The notes beneath the pieces were generated by a model that worked only from the letters and a program-made list of their open reading frames with translations, had not been told where the DNA came from and made no database searches. 64,000 bases of DNA from Bordetella parapertussis (GTDB lineage Bacteria; Pseudomonadota; Gammaproteobacteria; Burkholderiales; Burkholderiaceae_B), in contig CAMCYB010000001.1 of assembly GCA_945883615.1 (NCBI GenBank), forward strand, positions 38,014 to 102,013, written 5' to 3'. A program made the translations under genes and the position numbers. Below, piece after piece: positions 59,122-64,000 of the stretch. Within the stretch, counting starts at the first letter, position 1, and each line of letters starts with the position of its first letter.

Positions 59122-60921
59122 TTAATCAAGCGTGAATCGATAAAGCGCTAAGGTTGAGCGCCAACCGGCCAACCATGACACCTCGCCATCAGGGCCGTAA
59201 GTGACACGGTCAATAATGCGCAACCCCAGCTTACGACACAAGTCTTCAAAGTCTTTCAGGGTACATAAATGTATGTTGGGTGTGTCATACCAAGCGTAGG
59301 GCATTTGACCCGTTACCGGCATGCGCCCCTTTAGTAAAGACCAGCCATGGGGCCAATAACCAAAATTAGGAAATGACACCACCCCTACTTTGGCAACCCG
59401 CACCATTTCTCGCAAAATATGCTCTGTGTGACGCATTGATTGCAGTGTTTGTGAAAGCACGGCTGTATCAAACCGTTGATCGTCAAACAAAGCCAAACCA
59501 TTTTCTAAATTTTGCTGCACCACTTGAACGTCTTTGGCTACACACAACTGAACCCGATCGTCGCTTAACTCAACCCCAACACTTCGAACGTTTTGGTGAC
59601 TCGACAAATATTCGAGCAATGCACCATCACCACAACCCAAATCAAGCACGCGGGTTGAATGAGGTATCCATTGGGCAATTTTCAATAAGTCTAAGCGCGA
59701 TAGAAAGTCATTGGTTTTAGTTTCTAACAAAAGCGGTTGTGCAGCTGACAGCAAATCGGCTTGGTCTAACTGTAATGATTTTGCAATATTTTCAAAATAT
59801 CGATACATCACACCGTGATAGCGTGCATCATCAAGCAAAAATGCATCATGGCCATGCGGTGCGTCAATTTCTGCATACGTGACAGGCGTTTCGTTTTTGA
59901 CTAAGGCTTCGACAATTTCACGTGAACGACTAGGCGGAAAACGCCAATCAGTCGCGAACGATACCAACAAAAAAGACGCCCGAGCGGGCGCTAAAGCCAA
60001 CGCTAAATCACCCCCTGTGTGACGTGCTGGATCAAAATAATCAAGTGCGCGAGTGATTAATAAATAAGTATTTGCATCAAAGTATCTAGAAAACTTTTCA
60101 CCTTGATATCGAAGATACGATTCAACTTCAAACTCGACGCCATAACCGTAGTCGTATGCGGCGCCGGCTTCAGACTGGCGACGTGTTCGCCCAAATTTTT
60201 CTGCCATATCGTCGTCAGACAAATAGGTAATGTGACCGATCATGCGCGCGACCGACAACCCACGCTCAGGCACCGTATCATGAGCGTAATAATCGCCCCC
60301 GTGAAACGCTGGGTCAGTAATGATGGCGCGCCGAGCCACTTCGTTAAAGCCAATGTTTTGCGCCGATAATTTAGGGGTGCTCGCCACAACCACACAATGT
60401 GCAACGCGCTCTGGGCATGTAATAGCCCAGCTCATTGCTTGCATACCACCCAAAGACCCACCCATAATGGCTGCAAAGCGCACAATTTCCAAACGATCGG
60501 CCACACGCGCTTGGGCATGCACCCAATCTTCAACCGTCAACACGGGGAATGCGGCCCCCCAAGGCTTACCCGTTTCAGGACGAATAGACGCAGGGCCCGT
60601 TGAACCAAAGCAAGAGCCTAAATTATTTACACCGATGACAAAAAATATACGGGTATCAACAGGTTTACCCGGCCCAACCATGTTGTCCCACCAGCCGATT
60701 TCATCTGAGTTATCGGCTGAAACGCCAGCGACATGATGTGATGCATTGAGCGCGTGACAAATTAAAACGGCATTACTGCGTTCGGCATTGAGGGTGCCAT
60801 AGGTTTGAATAGCTAAATCGTATTGCGACAAGACCTGATTGCTTTCAAGCAAAAGCGGTTCGTCAAAATGCATGAACTGGGTGTGCACCACACCGACAGA
60901 TTTGGGTAACATTTTTGTCAT
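59122..60921 (-). CDS. metXW: MetX-MetW fusion: homoserine O-acyltransferase plus methionine-biosynthesis methyltransferase-like domain
   Basis: One uninterrupted 599-residue frame. Residues 1 to about 400 are MetX: alpha/beta-hydrolase with [10 protein letters not shown] (Ser156), the acid in [10 protein letters not shown] (Asp325) and [11 protein letters not shown] (His358). MetX acylates homoserine, with acetyl- or succinyl-CoA; the donor is not decided here. Residues about 407-599 are Met[23 protein letters not shown] (split here), a class I SAM-fold, [11 protein letters not shown] and [12 protein letters not shown]. In other Burkholderiales metX and metW are usually separate adjacent genes; the linker here (about 400-407) has no internal Met, so this is a real fusion unless the sequence has an error. 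A SAM-II riboswitch precedes the start. Confidence 0.93.
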   Translation of the reverse strand: MTKMLPKSVGVVHTQFMHFDEPLLLESNQVLSQYDLAIQTYGTLNAERSNAVLICHALNASHHVAGVSADNSDEIGWWDNMVGPGKPVDTRIFFVIGVNNLGSCFGSTGPASIRPETGKPWGAAFPVLTVEDWVHAQARVADRLEIVRFAAIMGGSLGGMQAMSWAITCPERVAHCVVVASTPKLSAQNIGFNEVARRAIITDPAFHGGDYYAHDTVPERGLSVARMIGHITYLSDDDMAEKFGRTRRQSEAGAAYDYGYGVEFEVESYLRYQGEKFSRYFDANTYLLITRALDYFDPARHTGGDLALALAPARASFLLVSFATDWRFPPSRSREIVEALVKNETPVTYAEIDAPHGHDAFLLDDARYHGVMYRYFENIAKSLQLDQADLLSAAQPLLLETKTNDFLSRLDLLKIAQWIPHSTRVLDLGCGDGALLEYLSSHQNVRSVGVELSDDRVQLCVAKDVQVVQQNLENGLALFDDQRFDTAVLSQTLQSMRHTEHILREMVRVAKVGVVSFPNFGYWPHGWSLLKGRMPVTGQMPYAWYDTPNIHLCTLKDFEDLCRKLGLRIIDRVTYGPDGEVSWLAGWRSTLALYRFTLD

Positions 60922-60926
60922 GACGA

Positions 60927-60982
60927 CTCTTTTAGCTGTTTTTATGGGGCGCCCGCAAGCCGTTCAAGCAAATCAGCGCCAA
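60927..60982 (-). ncRNA. SAM-II riboswitch (metA/metX leader element)
   Basis: Minus-strand RNA just before metX-metW matches the SAM-II consensus. The 5' P1 strand GGCGC (60980-60976) is followed by TGATTTG, then a CGGCTTGC segment, the 3' P1 strand GCGCC (60952-60948), an A-rich stretch (ATAAAAAC) and AGCTAAAA. These conserved blocks occur in the right order and spacing, and loop bases (GGCU) can pair with AGCU to form the pseudoknot. The 3' end (AAAAGAG) includes the purine-rich ribosome site 6 nt before the ATG at 60921. By known mechanism, SAM binding would hide it and repress translation. Confidence 0.88.
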
Positions 60983-61117
60983 AAAAAATAATAATAATAT
61001 CTTATCATCACAACTTTACTTACGAAAACACAGGGATTCTGCGCATTACCAAAACCTGGCATTTACTGCACACTGTTGAATTTTCTAAGAGTAGATATAT
61101 GAAGAGGACAAGTGCGT

Positions 61118-61348
61118 ATGTTGCCAACCCCGTTGTCTGGGCGTGAATTGCAGTGCTTAGAATGGGTCTCACGCGGCAAAACAAGTTGGGAAATTGGTGT
61201 GATACTGGCTTTAAGTGAACGAACCGTCAACTTTCATTTACTCAACGCCAGTCGCAAACTCAATGTGTATGGACGTCAAGCAGCTGTGGCACAAGCTATT
61301 CGCCTCGGGTTTTTAGGTGAGCTTACCTTAGAGAGATTGAGCGCATAA
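61118..61348 (+). CDS. LuxR-type HTH protein, DNA-binding domain only
   Basis: The 76-residue protein is a bare LuxR C-terminal domain: LSGRELQCLEWVSRGKTSWEIGVILALSERTVNFHLLNASRKLNVYGRQAAVAQAIRLG, seen here as the four-helix pattern. The KTSWEIG and RTVNFHL residues resemble quorum-sensing LuxR/BviR-type receptors, but the autoinducer domain is missing. AGAGGA lies 9 nt before the ATG at 61118 (a GTG at 61112 also exists). It is divergent from metX-metW and its end overlaps the convergent lipoprotein gene by 26 nt. Regulatory target unknown. Confidence 0.8.
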   Translation: MLPTPLSGRELQCLEWVSRGKTSWEIGVILALSERTVNFHLLNASRKLNVYGRQAAVAQAIRLGFLGELTLERLSA

Positions 61349-61850
61349 ACTCTTCAGTGATTGTTGTGTTTAGATCGCTGGGGGGGCCTGTTGCGACAAA
61401 CTGAATGAAGTAACCGCGGTGAATCAAGACTCGAGCCACCATGCGTATAGGTCGTGCACTCTGCGATTCGAGCACAAAAGGCTCACTATTTTGAGCTGAA
61501 TTGGGCAGCGTAGCGCCTAAGTTTGCAGCAAGGCTTTGCAACAACACGTTTTTAAGCGCGGTTTGTTGATCTTGACTGAGCTCGGGCGGCAGAGGGGCAT
61601 AACCCACAGCAAACAAGTTCTGTTTGACTGCAGCTGAAGTCAAAGAAAATTGCAAAGTATATTGGTCTAATTTTAACGAGCGTGACTCGGTTTGCACTTT
61701 TGCTGGAAAGGCCACCACGGCGCGACCATCGGCGACAGAAAGCTCTCGCCAGTTATATTCGGGTGAGCAGCCGGTCAAAAAAAACGTTGCCCCCATTAAC
61801 GCCAACATTGTCAGCATTCGGCACGAAAAAAAAGCTTTAACGGAAAACAT
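61323..61850 (-). CDS. Conserved lipoprotein, function unknown
   Basis: The 175-residue protein has a signal helix ending in a lipobox (FFLTGC, cysteine near residue 28) followed by SPEYNWRELSV. The mature part is predicted alpha/beta with YTLQFSLTS and a C-terminal FIQFVATGPPSD. I recognise it only as a conserved small lipoprotein of Burkholderiales, usually near gshA; no function is known to me. It is divergent from gshA and overlaps the HTH gene by 26 nt at the 3' ends. Confidence 0.75.
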   Translation of the reverse strand: MFSVKAFFSCRMLTMLALMGATFFLTGCSPEYNWRELSVADGRAVVAFPAKVQTESRSLKLDQYTLQFSLTSAAVKQNLFAVGYAPLPPELSQDQQTALKNVLLQSLAANLGATLPNSAQNSEPFVLESQSARPIRMVARVLIHRGYFIQFVATGPPSDLNTTITEEFMRSISLR

Positions 61851-61916
61851 GATTTAACCCTATTAAACGGCTGGTTACCCTGCATCAAGAGGGTTACAAA
61901 CGAAAATATAACAAAA

Positions 61917-61944
61917 TTGTTTTGTCTAATGCTTACCGTACAAT
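61917..61944 (+). promoter_or_regulatory. Possible sigma-70 promoter for gshA
   Basis: TTGTTT (61917-61922) and TACAAT (61939-61944) are 16 nt apart, in the 139-bp divergent region before gshA. A short palindrome (GGAC and GTCC arms around 61957-61970) lies in the leader. Supported only by sequence resemblance. Confidence 0.4.
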
Positions 61945-61989
61945 CAAAAGGTTACTTGGACAAATACGTCCTGCATTGAGGAATTTACG

Positions 61990-63567
61990 GTGTCAGATAT
62001 TGTTTCAAAAAAGCTTGTGCTTTTAGCGTCACAGCCCACACTTTTGGCGCGTAGTCGTCGGGGTATTGAGAAAGAAGGGTTGCGCGTTGATACTAACGGC
62101 CTCTTGGCCCAAACACCACACCCCAATGCACTCGGGCGGGCTTTGACACACCCGCGCATCACCACAGACTATTCTGAATCATTACTTGAACTCATCACCG
62201 GCGTACATCATCAAGTCGATGATTTAATGAATGAATTAAATCAAATTCACAGAGTCGCCGCAGCGGGTTTAAGTCATGAGACCATCTGGAATCACTCTAT
62301 GCCTTGTCTTTTACCTGAAGACGATGCCATACCCATTGCCTGGTATGGTCATTCAAATAGCGGCATGCTCAAACATGTGTACCGCCGAGGGCTGGCCCTG
62401 CGTTATGGTCGTACGATGCAATGTATTGCAGGCGTGCATTACAACTTTTCGTTTGATGATGCGCTGTGGGTTGCGTTGGCTGATCAGTCAAAAACCCCAC
62501 TTAACAATAAAACGCAGCAATCAGCTGGCTATGTTGGCTTAATTCGAAACTTTTTACGTTACAACTGGTTATTAATGTATTTGTTTGGGGCATCGCCCGC
62601 CGTTTCAAACAACTTTACGCGTGGTCGTGACGTCGGCATGCCCGCACTTGATTCTGACACCTTGTTCTTACCTTACGCGACGAGTTTACGCATGAGTGAC
62701 TTAGGTTATCAAAACAAGGCTCAATCTGCGCTTAAGCTTTGCTATAACCATCTTGATACCTTTTTAAGCCGACTTTACGATGCAGTCACCACCCCATGGC
62801 CACCCTACGAGGCGATGGGCACACATCAAAAAGGTGAATGGGTTCAGCTCAATTGCAACCTATTACAAATCGAAAACGAGTTCTACTCAACCATTCGACC
62901 TAAACGTACAACCGCACGAGGCGAGCGCCCGATTACAGCTTTATCGAAGCAAGGCGTGCAATATGTTGAAGTTCGTTGCTTAGACATTGACCCATTCGAA
63001 CCCTGTGGCATTGGGCATGATACGGCTCGGTTTGTTGACATTTTCTTACTGTATTGCGCGCTTCACGAAAGCCCACTTTTTGATGAAGAGGGCCATTGTG
63101 CTGAAAGCACTGAAAACTTCAAACGTAGCGTTCGCGAGGGGCGCAAACCGGGCCTTTTGTTATCGCGCGCGGGTAACCCCGTGACGCTGACTGATTGGGC
63201 ACACGATTTACTCAAGCAGATGCAACCCTGCGCCAAAGCGCTCGCTGAAGCAACGGGAGATACGCGCTACTTAGATGCCTTAGCCATACAAGAGGTCAAA
63301 ATTGATCAACCCCAACTAACCCCTTCAGCTCGTGTACTCGAGGCCTTGCAGACGAGTAAAAAAGGGTTTCAAGCGTTTGCGTTCAATCAAAGTAAAGACC
63401 ACATGTCAGTCTTAAAGTTTGCTGGCCTGCTACCTGCCGAGCAAAGCCAAGCGGCGATGCAACGGCAAACCTCAATTGAGGCACAAAATGCGCTTGAAGC
63501 GCAACAGTGCATGTCGTTTGAGGAGTACGTGGCGCAATTTAACGCGGCATTGTCTTTAGAGAACTAA
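61990..63567 (+). CDS. gshA: Glutamate-cysteine ligase GshA
   Basis: The 525-residue enzyme makes gamma-glutamylcysteine, the first step of glutathione synthesis. It is of the E. coli (class I) type with RRGIEKEGLRVDTNG, TTDYSESLLELITGVH, CIAGVHYNFSFDDALW and YVEVRCLDIDPFEPCGI. Start codon is GTG (VSDIVSKK); a GAGG lies nearby (GAGGAATTTACG). It ends 3 nt from the 3' end of the convergent tRNA-Arg. gshB is not in the window. Confidence 0.95.
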   Translation: MSDIVSKKLVLLASQPTLLARSRRGIEKEGLRVDTNGLLAQTPHPNALGRALTHPRITTDYSESLLELITGVHHQVDDLMNELNQIHRVAAAGLSHETIWNHSMPCLLPEDDAIPIAWYGHSNSGMLKHVYRRGLALRYGRTMQCIAGVHYNFSFDDALWVALADQSKTPLNNKTQQSAGYVGLIRNFLRYNWLLMYLFGASPAVSNNFTRGRDVGMPALDSDTLFLPYATSLRMSDLGYQNKAQSALKLCYNHLDTFLSRLYDAVTTPWPPYEAMGTHQKGEWVQLNCNLLQIENEFYSTIRPKRTTARGERPITALSKQGVQYVEVRCLDIDPFEPCGIGHDTARFVDIFLLYCALHESPLFDEEGHCAESTENFKRSVREGRKPGLLLSRAGNPVTLTDWAHDLLKQMQPCAKALAEATGDTRYLDALAIQEVKIDQPQLTPSARVLEALQTSKKGFQAFAFNQSKDHMSVLKFAGLLPAEQSQAAMQRQTSIEAQNALEAQQCMSFEEYVAQFNAALSLEN

Positions 63568-63570
63568 ATT

Positions 63571-63645
63571 TGGTGCGCCCGACAGGAATCGAACCTGTAT
63601 CGAGAGCTTCGGAAACTCTTATTCTATCCATTGAACTACGGGCGC
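63571..63645 (-). tRNA. tRNA-Arg, anticodon CCG
   Basis: The 75-nt cloverleaf is complete. Acceptor GCGCCCG pairs with CGGGCGC, discriminator A and encoded CCA follow. The anticodon stem AGAGT/GCTCT encloses TTCCGAA, giving CCG. The T arm is ACAGG-TTCGATT-CCTGT. The sequence resembles E. coli tRNA-Arg(CCG). Confidence 0.97.
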
Positions 63646-63655
63646 CAAGGCTTGC

Positions 63656-63661
63656 ATTATA
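63656..63661 (-). promoter_or_regulatory. -10 box (TATAAT) of the tRNA-Arg promoter
   Basis: A perfect TATAAT on the minus strand lies 10 nt before the tRNA 5' end. The -35 region is poor (TTAGGC at a 17-nt distance). A small palindrome GGCTTTTAGCC overlaps the spacer/-35. Confidence 0.55.
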
Positions 63662-63796
63662 CGCATTCAGGGCTAAAAGCCTAACGAAGAACCCCGTGAC
63701 AATATTGTCTAGCCAGCCCCGCAAGGCAACCAAGACGTCATAACCCTGAAAGGTTCAATAACAGTATAATAATCAGAATTTTTAAGTAACTGGTTA

Positions 63797-63844
63797 AGCA
63801 ATTGATTTAGCAACTAATTTTGCAACTAATTTAGCAACCAATTA
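63797..63844. repeat. 12-bp tandem repeat, four units
   Basis: Four 12-bp units (agcaactaattt type) run from 63797 to 63844: units 2 and 3 differ by one base, units 1 and 4 by two to four. The stretch 63662-63853 is otherwise AT-rich and without a gene; I see nothing else in it. The repeat ends about 10 bp before the insertion sequence. Confidence 0.85.
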
Positions 63845-63857
63845 ATATCTGATCTAG

Positions 63858-64000
63858 GGAAACTCTGAAAAAGTCCCCGAATTCAGAGAACTCGGGACGC
63901 GGTTAATTGTCTGATTAGTATCGCAAATTTTTCGATCACGATCATGCCCCAATTGAGCTTTTCTGATATTGAATTCGATGCCAAGCGTAAGCAAACGCGG
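63858..64000 (+). mobile_element. IS5-family insertion sequence, left end (cut by window edge)
   Basis: The element begins GGAAACTCTGAAAAAGTCCC, close to the IS5 terminal repeat (GGAA...GAA-AAGTCCC). It is flanked by CTAG (63854-63857), which fits the YTAR target preference and 4-bp duplication of IS5. Inside, CTCTGA and TCAGAG arms and GTCCC/GGGAC arms form a possible hairpin near the end. A transposase begins at 63944. The right end is outside the window. Confidence 0.85.
63944..64000 (+). CDS. IS5-family transposase, N-terminal 19 residues
   Basis: The frame reads MPQLSFSDIEFDAKRKQTR up to the window edge. This is the N-terminal signature of IS5-group DDE transposases (start MxQLSFSD...KRKxTRRE). 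The catalytic DDE residues are beyond the window, so integrity cannot be judged. Confidence 0.85.
   Translation, partial: MPQLSFSDIEFDAKRKQTR

Noticed and set aside
63539-63733. 64-residue ORF on the minus strand
   Set aside because: It lies over tRNA-Arg and its flanks; the tRNA explains the sequence.

Overview
The window looks like chromosome from a low-to-mid GC member of the Burkholderiales, closest in gene order to Alcaligenaceae such as Bordetella. Gene families and synteny support this: accB-accC-prmA-DUF3426-PfkB kinase; mpl-esterase-RNB nuclease-TonB-like-aroE; yqgE-ruvX-pyrR-pyrB-pyrC'; panC-scpA-DUF3460; mreBCD-mrdA-rodA opposite gatCAB; and metX/metW. The placement is inferred from recalled synteny, not from a database search. 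Most genes are housekeeping and packed into tight operons with ATGA-type overlaps.

Layout. 1-6.5 kb (minus strand): an envelope lipoprotein cut by the window edge, a sugar/nucleoside kinase, a zinc-ribbon membrane protein, prmA, accC-accB, aroQ and a TlpA-like thioredoxin. 6.6-14.4 kb (plus): mpl, a YqiA-type esterase, an RNB exonuclease, a TonB-domain protein, aroE, lptG, apaH. 14.4-19.2 kb (minus): a continuous operon from rubredoxin through yqgE, ruvX, pyrR, pyrB and a catalytically dead pyrC' to plsC. 19.2-25.3 kb (plus): a degenerate ThiD-like protein, thiE, hemL, argJ, a DUF815 AAA+ ATPase and a Nudix-ThiE fusion. 25.3-34.2 kb (minus): an MdtABC-type RND efflux operon with its outer-membrane channel. 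34.3-39.6 kb: zapD, coaE, a frameshifted prepilin peptidase, an NlpE-like lipoprotein, a LuxR-type HTH-only regulator, panC, scpA and DUF3460. 39.7-43.9 kb: an aapJQMP amino-acid ABC transporter with an intrinsic terminator behind the binding-protein gene. 44-47 kb (plus): ftsE, ftsX, mutY. 47-52.7 kb (minus): the rod-shape operon mreB-mreC-mreD-mrdA-rodA. 52.9-56.2 kb (plus): gatCAB. 56.2-64 kb: pyrE, exonuclease III, an AmpG-like permease, a single-ORF MetX-MetW fusion behind a SAM-II riboswitch, a second HTH-only LuxR protein, a lipoprotein, gshA, tRNA-Arg(CCG), a 12-bp tandem repeat and the left end of an IS5-family insertion sequence that runs off the window.

No new defence or mobile system is visible. 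The most notable points are the MetX-MetW fusion directly under a SAM-II aptamer, which puts both halves of the enzyme under one S-adenosylmethionine-sensing switch; the prepilin peptidase broken by an apparent one-base deletion; the ThiD-like protein lacking its catalytic loop; and several small repeats and hairpins between genes. Start codons were moved from the longest ORF where a Shine-Dalgarno sequence, an operon junction or family alignment argued for it. Gaps not listed are short and I saw nothing definite in them.
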